Shown here piece after piece: positions 1 to 6,304 of a stretch of 15,551 nt of DNA. The translations under genes were made by a program, and so were the position numbers. The notes under the pieces were generated by a model. The model saw nothing but the letters and a program-made list of their open reading frames with translations. It did no database searches and had not been told where the DNA came from. The DNA comes from Cytophagales bacterium (GTDB taxonomy: Bacteria > Bacteroidota > Bacteroidia > Cytophagales > Cyclobacteriaceae). The stretch's first letter is position 1, and the number at the start of each line of letters is the position of its first letter. The DNA lies in the NCBI GenBank assembly GCA_027317105.1, contig DAHVFH010000084.1, positions 1 to 15,551 on the forward strand, read 5' to 3'.

Positions 1-800
1 TTTCGAAACCGCTTATCATAAGCCCGTGCCTGAATGAAAGCACCGTAAAAATTTTTTTCTTGCACATTCACCCAAATCAACAAATCCGCATAGACTTCTA
101 AATTTTGATTTTGCTGCACCCGTTCCAACAACACTTCCTCCAGTGCTTTTAATTCTTCCGGTTTTGTAAGCAATATTTGCAGTATATTTTTTACATACGC
201 ATTATTGGCCGGTGTTTGCGTCACATAAGTCAAATATTCTTTCACCATTTCCTGCCGCAGTCCTTGGAGGCGGTACAAGTTTGCCAACTCAAGTGAAAAA
301 ATCGCGCTGCTTCCAGTTGTAGACCGCACCTGAAGTAATGCCTCAGTGGCATAGCTTAACAAATTATAGTTGGCCAAATGCTCAGCCGAGGATTTCATCT
401 TATACGCATCGTTGGCATTGGCTTTGAATAGCGTCTTGAAATATTTGTCGGCCTTATTTTTATTGCCCGACTTTAAATACACGATGCCAAGATCCAACTG
501 ATAACTAAACTTATTTTCTTTTCGCACAATTTTTCCAACATAGTCTTCCGCTTGCTTAAAATTCCCCATTGACAATAACAGGTTAAAATAATTTGCGTGA
601 ATAGCTGGAATGTTTAGCGGATTTTTGACCAACACCTGATAAGTTTCAAGTGCTTTATCTTTTTCACCTTTTATAACGTACTCATTCGCTATTTGAATCT
701 GCTGTAAATCCTGAGCAGCAGAAACACTTGTGCACAAAAAAAATAGCGTAATGGTATTGATAAAGTTTTTTCTAAAAGATTTTATTAATACAGTTAGCAA
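1..800 (-). CDS. Secreted tetratricopeptide-repeat protein, 5' part only (cut by window start)
   Basis: This reading frame is open on the minus strand from an in-frame TAA just upstream of 800 to the window edge, giving about 266 codons. No ATG is available near the front; the best start is TTG at 800-798. It gives a basic N-terminus (K, R and K) followed by a hydrophobic stretch, FINTITLFFLCTSVSA, and a plausible signal-peptidase site before AQDLQQI. The rest is alpha-helical with TPR-like spacing of A, Y and L residues, for example around LETYQVLVKNP, AIHANYFNLLLSMGNFKQAEDYV and YKMKSSAEHLANYNLLSYATEALLQV. It is probably a periplasmic or outer-membrane-associated scaffold protein; no enzymatic motif is visible. 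Its start abuts the DnaA-box region, so its promoter must lie inside the putative origin. Confidence in the coding frame is high, in the exact start moderate, and specific function is unknown. Confidence 0.8.
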   Translation of the reverse strand, partial: MLTVLIKSFRKNFINTITLFFLCTSVSAAQDLQQIQIANEYVIKGEKDKALETYQVLVKNPLNIPAIHANYFNLLLSMGNFKQAEDYVGKIVRKENKFSYQLDLGIVYLKSGNKNKADKYFKTLFKANANDAYKMKSSAEHLANYNLLSYATEALLQVRSTTGSSAIFSLELANLYRLQGLRQEMVKEYLTYVTQTPANNAYVKNILQILLTKPEELKALEEVLLERVQQNQNLEVYADLLIWVNVQEKNFYGAFIQARAYDKRFR

Positions 801-846
801 TGTGGAATTGTTAATGGGTTACAAATTACAATTTTCGCGTCTTGTT

Positions 847-855
847 TGTGGATAA
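847..855 (-). promoter_or_regulatory. DnaA box, perfect consensus
   Basis: The + strand reads TGTGGATAA, the reverse complement of the strong E. coli-type R1 box TTATCCACA. It is the leftmost box of the cluster and lies about 47 bases upstream of the TTG start of the TPR gene, so DnaA bound here could also affect that gene's expression (inference). Confidence 0.7.
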
Positions 856-1021
856 CTTTAACAAGAAGTTGGATGAACTGGATGCTGACAGTTGTTTCCA
901 CAAATTTGTTGTAGAATGTGTATCATTTTTTTAACAATTGATGGCTGTGGACAAAATATTGAATTTGTTGAGTTGATAGACTAATTATGCTATATCGTTA
1001 CAAATTGATGAATTATTTTAG

Positions 1022-1030
1022 TTTTCCACA
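1022..1030 (+). promoter_or_regulatory. DnaA box, perfect consensus
   Basis: The + strand reads TTTTCCACA, matching TTWTNCACA at every position. It sits directly right of the most AT-rich stretch (961-1020) and 6 bases from the stop codon of the Big_5-type lipoprotein gene, and marks the right border of the box cluster. Confidence 0.65.
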
Positions 1031-1035
1031 ATCTG

Positions 1036-2658
1036 TCAAAAGGTTATCGTCAAAGGGCCAATCTCCCAATTGGCTCGTACAGGGATGGTGTATTTCTTTT
1101 CGAGGCTCTTATACAAAATGACTTTTTCTGGTTCTTGGAGTTTGTAAAAGTCACCGGGTTCCCAACGGAAATTGTTATTTTGATCAACGATCACCTGGAT
1201 TCTGTATTCGGCAGGTTTTAAGTAAGCGAATGTATATTTTTTTAAATCCCGGAAGCTTTTTATCAATTTAAGATCAGAAGTTAAAAGCTGAACCTCAAAG
1301 TGTTCTTCTTTTGTATTTATTTCAATAGACATGGAACCAGTGTCTTCTGCTTTTGGTATTTTTATTTTTATGTCTTGAGACTTCGAAGAATCGTTATCTA
1401 TCGTAATGATGGCTCCTTTTCCAAACAACAATACTGGATTTGGAATCTTTTCTTTCGGATTTATATTTAAGATTGTTTTGAGTGTTACTTTTTTTAGTAG
1501 AGTGTCCACTGTTATATTTTCCAGTTTTATGGATTGGTATTTGGCAGTGTCTATTTGTATATAAATACTATCGTAATTAATTGACAATAACAGTTTGTTG
1601 CTGGTTAATTCAGCTACAAGCTGATTGGTTGTTGCATCATAGTCTACGCTCCATGCTGAGGGTTTAAATTTTTCAGGAGGTTTTTTGTTATCAGTGAATT
1701 TTACATATACTGCTGTGTCCAACTTTTGATAGACGCTATCAGTGGCTTTTACACGAACCAATATTGAATCGGTTTTGTCGAAGTCTTTGTAAACGATCAC
1801 TTCAGAGCGACTGTCGCCATACGTGTAAATTATTGAGGAGCGTTCGGGTATGAGTTTGATGCTATCCAAAGGTTTGTTGAAACGAATTGTTGAAATGGTA
1901 TTGCTGTTTCTTACGCTGGTTAATTTCATTGGGCGGGTGTCTAGGTGCACGATAACCAGGTGAATGGAATCCGCATTTTCTGGCAGATTTACTTGGTTGG
2001 CCGAGAAACCAAATCTTTCAGTTTTGCTGTCGGCCTTCATGTTTTTGTTTTTATCATCAAATGCGTAGATGAAGTATTTTCCTGCCTTAAGGTTTTGCAT
2101 TGAAAATTTACCTTGCTTATTTGTCTTTGTAAAGAAAATCGGTTTATGTTTGAAAATATCGAAAGTATCTTCCTGATATAAGGCTACTGTAATTTTTTCT
2201 GGAATTTTTTCTTTGAAGGCTTCTGAAACGCTACCACTTAGCACTAATGAATCGATTGTTGGGCCAGTGCTGAATGCCAGGTGCAGATCATCTGCGGGGT
2301 TGCTTTCGTTCACATCTTGTATGCCACCCCTGAAAGCTAAACTATAAGTTGTGCTATCTTGCCATTTGCGTTCAGGAATAATTGTTACTTTGTTTTTTTT
2401 GGCTAGAAATTTTGTCTTTGCTCCTGAAGACGGTGTTATTAATATTTCTTCTCTGGGATCTTTGAGTTTTATGGCCTCGTCAAATATTAGTTCTATTGTT
2501 GACCCTTTGAAATTCTTTTGACCATTAATTGGGTTAGCATAAACCAACTCGGGAGGGTCAGTGTCTTTTGGTCCGCCTGTCGGTTGCGTTTGCCGTGCAC
2601 ATTGGTACAATAAGTTGCAAGAGATAGTTATCAAGAGTATGTGATAGGTTCTTCTCAT
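1036..2658 (-). CDS. Ig-like (Big_5-type) domain lipoprotein
   Basis: A 540-residue exported protein. Residues 1-19 form a short signal peptide and Cys20 is the likely lipidated residue. The local lipobox (L-Y-Q-C) is not canonical, but the following A-R-Q-T-Q-P-T-G-G-P-K-D-T-D-P-P is the typical start of a widespread Bacteroidota lipoprotein family. Residues about 35-130 resemble a bacterial Ig-like Big_5 domain (PPELVYANPINGQKNF, then the strand pattern to LAFSTGP). Residues about 145-215 resemble a carboxypeptidase-regulatory/prealbumin-like beta-sandwich (GKFSMQNLKAGKYFIYAFDD), and a similar module recurs near the C-terminus (YLKPAEYRIQVIVDQNNNFRW). There are no catalytic motifs; a cell-surface or periplasmic structural role is inferred. 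It is the last gene of the operon: its ATG overlaps the methyltransferase stop by 4 bases (ATGA), implying translational coupling. No terminator is visible after it; the next feature downstream is the putative origin. Confidence 0.85.
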   Translation of the reverse strand: MRRTYHILLITISCNLLYQCARQTQPTGGPKDTDPPELVYANPINGQKNFKGSTIELIFDEAIKLKDPREEILITPSSGAKTKFLAKKNKVTIIPERKWQDSTTYSLAFRGGIQDVNESNPADDLHLAFSTGPTIDSLVLSGSVSEAFKEKIPEKITVALYQEDTFDIFKHKPIFFTKTNKQGKFSMQNLKAGKYFIYAFDDKNKNMKADSKTERFGFSANQVNLPENADSIHLVIVHLDTRPMKLTSVRNSNTISTIRFNKPLDSIKLIPERSSIIYTYGDSRSEVIVYKDFDKTDSILVRVKATDSVYQKLDTAVYVKFTDNKKPPEKFKPSAWSVDYDATTNQLVAELTSNKLLLSINYDSIYIQIDTAKYQSIKLENITVDTLLKKVTLKTILNINPKEKIPNPVLLFGKGAIITIDNDSSKSQDIKIKIPKAEDTGSMSIEINTKEEHFEVQLLTSDLKLIKSFRDLKKYTFAYLKPAEYRIQVIVDQNNNFRWEPGDFYKLQEPEKVILYKSLEKKYTIPVRANWEIGPLTITF

Positions 2659-3539
2659 TTTTTGCCGATGTAAATGAGGCTTGAATAATCTGAATTAGCT
2701 CGTGCAGCGAGATTGGATTTTAATCCTGTTACTACTGCCTTTAAAAGTTGTAGTGGTTTGAAGCCGTTTGAATTTTGATAGGATTCACTTAACATCGATA
2801 CATAATAGCTATCTAATTTCATGGGAATTGTTTTCATTAGTGTAAAGCCATGATTATTAAATAAGGTTTTCATGTTGGATTGGCTAAAGTGCCATAAATG
2901 TCGTGGAACATCGTAGCCGGCCCAATGCGATTTATAATGTTTGGCATCTATAGAATTTAAATTGGGAACTGCAATAAAAATCGTACCTATTTTATTTAAA
3001 GCCTTATGGAAATTTTCCATCATTTCATTAAGATCATGCAAATGCTCTAATACATGCCAGAGGGTTATGATGTCAAAGGTTTGTTCATTAATGGAGGAGA
3101 ATGTTGAGCTTATTTTACCTGATTGTAGCTCGATGGCTTTTTCTCTGGCAATGGCCGAAGGCTCAACTCCAAATGTCTCAAAACCATGATCATTTAATGA
3201 TTTTAAGAATTCTCCCGTTCCGCAACCAAAGTCCAGTACGGTTTTTCCGATTGAATTTTCAGTAATGAGCTTCCGTTTTGATCTCAGGGCCTTTTGCCTT
3301 GCCAGAAGATAAATCGTGTCAATTAGGTTTTTTTCGCCTCCCGTGTGCGATATGTATTTATCAGATTGGTAGTATTTACCGATTTCCCCTTTATCAGGTT
3401 GTGGGCTGGTAATTACAAACTGGCATGAAACACACTGAATAAGGTGGAAGGTCTTCTGACTTGTCGTATAATCGTTGCAGCTTAAAAAAGGGCTGAATCG
3501 TTCGCCTTTGCAAATAGGACATGAATTGACGGACTGCAT
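2655..3539 (-). CDS. Class I SAM-dependent methyltransferase with N-terminal zinc ribbon
   Basis: From the chosen start the protein is 294 residues. CPIC (Cys7, Cys10) and CVSC (Cys36, Cys39) form a probable zinc ribbon. The Rossmann-like SAM-binding fold follows, with motif I VLDFGCGTGE at about 101-110, the acidic strand-2 end FGVEP at about 123-127, and a strand-4 region ITLWHVLEHLHDL typical of the UbiG/Methyltransf_23 group. The substrate cannot be told from sequence; relatives act on sugars, small molecules or proteins. An upstream ATG at 3560 in the same frame would add seven residues and overlap mnmG by 20 bases. I prefer the ATG at 3539 because it follows the mnmG TAA after one base and places the zinc ribbon right at the N-terminus. 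The gene sits where many other bacteria carry rsmG (gidB), but it is not RsmG-like. Fourth-to-fifth position in the operon makes co-expression with mnmG likely. Confidence 0.85.
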   Translation of the reverse strand: MQSVNSCPICKGERFSPFLSCNDYTTSQKTFHLIQCVSCQFVITSPQPDKGEIGKYYQSDKYISHTGGEKNLIDTIYLLARQKALRSKRKLITENSIGKTVLDFGCGTGEFLKSLNDHGFETFGVEPSAIAREKAIELQSGKISSTFSSINEQTFDIITLWHVLEHLHDLNEMMENFHKALNKIGTIFIAVPNLNSIDAKHYKSHWAGYDVPRHLWHFSQSNMKTLFNNHGFTLMKTIPMKLDSYYVSMLSESYQNSNGFKPLQLLKAVVTGLKSNLAARANSDYSSLIYIGKK

Positions 3540-3540
3540 T

Positions 3541-5403
3541 TTATCTTCCAAGGTATACACTGATCACGGAGACATCGGCTGGCGATACGCCACTAATTCT
3601 ACTCATTTGCCCAATTGTTTCTGGTTTTATTTTTTTAAGTTTTTCACGTGCTTCAGAAGAGAGGGCTTTTACCCGATCATAATCAAAGTCACTTTTTATT
3701 TTGTAGTCTTCAAGGCTCTCTATTTTGTCCGCTAATTTTTGTTCTCGTTCAATATAGGGTTGGTACTTTACTATGATTTCTACCTGTTCAAGGATTTCTT
3801 TGTCAAATTCTTTTAGGGTTGTTTCAAAAGTAGAATTGATTTTTATGAGTTCTGAAAAGCCAATTTCTGTTCTTTTCAACAGATTTATAGCGGAGATTTT
3901 TTCTTCTATTGGCGAAGTTTTTAAATCTAGAAGCAACGAGTTCGCGTCTTCAGGACTTGCCTTCAATTTATTTAATTCAGATAGACAGCTTGCAATCTTC
4001 TTTTTCTTGTCAATAACATTGGATAGACGTTCCTCAGACGCCAATCCGATTTTGTGACCTAGCCCGGTTAATCGTAAGTCGGCATTGTCTTGTCTCAAAA
4101 GAATTCGGTATTCGGCTCTGCTTGTAAACATTCGATAGGGCTCTTGGGTACCCTTATTTATCAGGTCGTCAATCAACACGCCTATATAGGCTTCCGATCT
4201 TTTCAAGACGAATGGTTCCTTTTCTTTTACTTTGTTATGCGCGTTAATCCCTGCCATAAGCCCTTGGCAGGCGGCTTCTTCATACCCTGTGGTTCCGTTG
4301 ATTTGACCTGCAAAGTACAGATTATCAATAAGTTGTGTCTCTAAAGTGCTTTTAAGCTGAGTTGGAGGGAAATAATCGTATTCAATGGCATAGCCAGGTC
4401 TGAACATTTTAACCTTCTCAAATCCAGGTATTTTTTTTAGCCCTTCATATTGAACAGCTTCAGGTAATGAAGAAGAAAATCCGTTGACATATACTTCGAT
4501 CGTGTTCCATCCTTCTGGCTCTACAAAGATTTGATGACGGTCCCTTTCTGCAAAACGGTTAATCTTGTCTTCGATAGATGGGCAATACCGAGGGCCAACA
4601 CCTTCTATTCTTCCTTGGAACATTGGAGATTGCGCAAATCCTTTTTCTAGTTCCTTGTGAACTTCACTGTTTGTATACGTGATCCAACAACTGGCTTGTT
4701 TCGTAAGGGGCTTGGTTCCTGAGAATGAAAATTTACCAGGATTTAGGTCTCCAGGTTGTTCGGTCATATTATTATAATTCAATGACCTCCCATCTACTCT
4801 AGGTGGTGTTCCAGTCTTCATTCTTCCTGATTCAAACCCAAGGTTAACTAACTGTTCGGTAATTCCTGTGGCCGCTTTTTCTGCTGTTCGACCACCTCCA
4901 AAGTTTTTTTCACCGATATGAATTTTCCCATTGAGGAATGTTCCATTGGTTAGTACTACCGATTTTCCTTTTATATCTATTCCAAGAGAAGTCTTGACTC
5001 CGAATACTTTATTGTCTTTAACGAGTATTCCGGTTACCATCTCTTGCCAAAAGTCAACATTTGTAGTTCTCTCTAAAGCTAGCCTCCACTCTTCTGAAAA
5101 TAGTGCTCTGTCGTTTTGAGTTCGTGGACTCCACATTGCGGGCCCTTTTGAAAGATTGAGCATCCGAAATTGGATCATGGATTTGTCAGAAATAATCCCT
5201 GAGTACCCTCCTAGTGCATCTATCTCTCGAACAATCTGCCCTTTGGCCACGCCACCCATTGCTGGATTGCAAGACATTTGGCCTATCGTCTGCATGTTCA
5301 TAGTGATCAAAAGGACTTTTGATCCCATGTTAGCTGCGGCTGCGGCCGCTTCACAGCCTGCATGCCCAGCCCCTATCACAATTACATCGTATTCAGGAAA
5401 CAT
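3541..5403 (-). CDS. mnmG: tRNA uridine-5-carboxymethylaminomethyl(34) synthesis enzyme MnmG (GidA)
   Basis: MnmG, with MnmE, installs the carboxymethylaminomethyl (or aminomethyl) group at C5 of wobble uridine 34 in tRNAs reading NNA/NNG codons, using FAD, NADH and methylene-tetrahydrofolate. At 620 residues it is full length. Visible hallmarks are the N-terminal dinucleotide fold IVIGAGHAGCEAA (GAGHAG at 11-16), SCNPAMGG with the first conserved Cys (Cys45), the family signature GPRYCPSIEDK with the second conserved Cys (Cys274), EYDYFPPTQL, the second FAD-contact region GQINGTTGYEEAACQG (about 366-381), and SRAEYRILLRQDNADLRLT leading into the helical C-terminal domain that contacts tRNA and MnmE. 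The start at 5403 gives the standard N-terminus MFPEYDVIVIG. A parS-like palindrome lies 10-25 bases upstream of the start codon, so ParB could influence its expression (inference). The stop is followed after one base by the methyltransferase start. Confidence 0.98.
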   Translation of the reverse strand: MFPEYDVIVIGAGHAGCEAAAAAANMGSKVLLITMNMQTIGQMSCNPAMGGVAKGQIVREIDALGGYSGIISDKSMIQFRMLNLSKGPAMWSPRTQNDRALFSEEWRLALERTTNVDFWQEMVTGILVKDNKVFGVKTSLGIDIKGKSVVLTNGTFLNGKIHIGEKNFGGGRTAEKAATGITEQLVNLGFESGRMKTGTPPRVDGRSLNYNNMTEQPGDLNPGKFSFSGTKPLTKQASCWITYTNSEVHKELEKGFAQSPMFQGRIEGVGPRYCPSIEDKINRFAERDRHQIFVEPEGWNTIEVYVNGFSSSLPEAVQYEGLKKIPGFEKVKMFRPGYAIEYDYFPPTQLKSTLETQLIDNLYFAGQINGTTGYEEAACQGLMAGINAHNKVKEKEPFVLKRSEAYIGVLIDDLINKGTQEPYRMFTSRAEYRILLRQDNADLRLTGLGHKIGLASEERLSNVIDKKKKIASCLSELNKLKASPEDANSLLLDLKTSPIEEKISAINLLKRTEIGFSELIKINSTFETTLKEFDKEILEQVEIIVKYQPYIEREQKLADKIESLEDYKIKSDFDYDRVKALSSEAREKLKKIKPETIGQMSRISGVSPADVSVISVYLGR

Positions 5404-5412
5404 AAATCATTT

Positions 5413-5428
5413 AGTTCCACGTGGAACA
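5413..5428. promoter_or_regulatory. parS: parS-like ParB-binding site 1 (mnmG leader)
   Basis: The 16-mer AGTTCCACGTGGAACA contains a perfect 14-base palindrome (GTTCCACGTGGAAC, 5414-5427) and differs from the bacterial chromosomal parS consensus TGTTNCACGTGNAACA only at the first base. It occupies the short gap between ybeY and mnmG, 10 bases ahead of the mnmG start codon. A second site lies 45 bases away, centre to centre. Confidence 0.8.
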
Positions 5429-5450
5429 TTCTGTTTTTTGGTTTTGGAAA

Positions 5451-5891
5451 TCAAAGGTGTTTCACGTGGAACATCTTTTTGTGCAAAGATAAGTAAGCAT
5501 CTTCCTTTTTGCGCATTTGTGCCTTTTCTGTAGGATTTTTATCCTTATATCCTATCAAATGCAGAACGCCATGAATCATAACTCGTTTTAGTTCCTCCTC
5601 AAAGGGACAAGCGAACTTAATGGCGTTTTCCGTAACCCTATCAATGCTTATATAGATTTCACCCCCGATGGCCTTGTCTATGGAAAAATCAAAGGTGATG
5701 ATGTCAGTAAAGGTTTCATGGTGAAGGAAGATCTGGTTTAGGCTCAATAGATAACTATCGGAGCAAAAGATAAAACTGATTTCACCACTATTCCTTTTTT
5801 CCTTCTTAGCGCATTCCTTTATCCAAGCTGTGATTTTTCTAGGATTCTTTATTTTGAAAGGAATTTCCTCGTAAAAGAATCGGATAGGCAT
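5451..5891 (-). CDS. ybeY: Endoribonuclease YbeY (rRNA maturation factor)
   Basis: YbeY is a single-strand-specific metallo-endoribonuclease involved in 16S rRNA 3'-end processing and 70S ribosome quality control. The 146 residues match the usual family size. TDIITFDFS (about 62-70) and GGEIYISIDRV (about 76-86) are family core strands. The metal site is HGVLHLIGYKD (107-117): His107 and His111 are kept, but the third position, usually His in H-G-x-L-H-L-x-G-Y-D-H, is Asp117; I know this GYKD form from other Bacteroidota, so the enzyme need not be inactive. The last residues, K-K-M-F-H-V-K-H-L, include a tail encoded by parS site 2. The start ATG shares one base with the stop of the upstream ATPase gene (TAATG), indicating coupled translation. 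Confidence 0.95.
   Translation of the reverse strand: MPIRFFYEEIPFKIKNPRKITAWIKECAKKEKRNSGEISFIFCSDSYLLSLNQIFLHHETFTDIITFDFSIDKAIGGEIYISIDRVTENAIKFACPFEEELKRVMIHGVLHLIGYKDKNPTEKAQMRKKEDAYLSLHKKMFHVKHL
5458..5473. promoter_or_regulatory. parS: parS-like ParB-binding site 2 (inside the ybeY 3' end)
   Basis: TGTTTCACGTGGAACA matches the parS consensus TGTTNCACGTGNAACA at every defined position. It overlaps the last codons of ybeY, where it encodes most of M-F-H-V-K-H on the minus strand. Paired sites close to a putative oriC fit known parS placement near origins; parA and parB are not in this window. Confidence 0.85.
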
Positions 5892-6304
5892 TATTGATTC
5901 ATATAAAAGCTCAGTTCTACAACTTTGCCTTTTTCCTTGAAATCCACTTCGTCCGATAGGTTCTTCATTAAAAAGATACCTCTACCACCAGGCTTAGAGA
6001 TATTCTCTGGCGAAGTGGGATCTGGAAGCTTATGGTAATCAAATCCATTTCCTTCGTCTTGAATCTTGAATTTTATTAATCCTTCCTCCAAAGAAAGGGA
6101 TATAAAAACATTTTTTGAAGAGTCGTCCTTATTTCCATGCTTGATCGCATTATTAACAGCCTCAGTTACTGCAATCATTACGTTCCCATAAATATCATCG
6201 TTCAAGTGATATTTTTCCTTCGCATTATCAATGAAACTTTCAATGATTCGAATGTTCTCTGCCAATGAGGGGATTTCGATGCTAATTTTCTTTACGCCTT
6301 CCAT
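5891..6304 (-). CDS. RsbW-like ATP-binding protein (GHKL/HATPase_c fold)
   Basis: A 137-residue stand-alone GHKL ATPase domain of the kind found in anti-sigma-factor/serine-kinase regulators (RsbW, SpoIIAB). The N box EAVNNAIKHGN (48-58), G1 box DEGNGFD (83-89) and G2 box GGRGIFLM (106-113) are all intact, so ATP binding is well supported. There is no sensor or histidine-phosphotransfer domain. In other bacteria such proteins bind sigma factors or phosphorylate STAS-domain antagonists; no sigma factor or STAS partner is present in this window, so the target is unknown. Its ATG directly follows the TAG of the large DUF4175-like gene with no spacer, and its stop overlaps ybeY by one base, so it is firmly embedded in the operon. 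Confidence 0.93.
   Translation of the reverse strand: MEGVKKISIEIPSLAENIRIIESFIDNAKEKYHLNDDIYGNVMIAVTEAVNNAIKHGNKDDSSKNVFISLSLEEGLIKFKIQDEGNGFDYHKLPDPTSPENISKPGGRGIFLMKNLSDEVDFKEKGKVVELSFYMNQ

Larger units (their letters stand above)
841..1035. other. oriC: Putative chromosomal replication origin (oriC) with DnaA-box cluster
   Basis: This non-coding stretch holds two perfect matches to the DnaA-box consensus TTWTNCACA: 847-855 (minus, TTATCCACA) and 1022-1030 (plus, TTTTCCACA). Three more sites have one mismatch: 894-902 (GTTTCCACA, plus), 917-925 (TGATACACA read on minus) and 946-954 (TTGTCCACA read on minus). Bases 961-1020 contain only 14 G/C out of 60 (about 23% GC), which suits a DNA-unwinding element between boxes. 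By hand count the + strand has 164 C to 117 G in 1-720 but 148 C to 201 G in 1081-2040, the C-rich to G-rich switch expected at an origin; both flanking genes are on the minus strand, so gene direction does not explain it. mnmG (gidA), often next to oriC, is 2.5 kb away and parS-like sites are 4.4 kb away. dnaA itself is not in the window. Confidence 0.72.

Noticed and set aside
3560..3560. Upstream ATG of the methyltransferase
   Set aside because: It would overlap mnmG by 20 bases and add a non-family-like MYTLEDK; the ATG at 3539 fits better, although the longer form cannot be excluded.
3640..3655. CACGTG with a left parS half-site inside mnmG
   Set aside because: The right arm (CTTCA) departs from the consensus; four mismatches in 16 bases, so probably not a ParB site.
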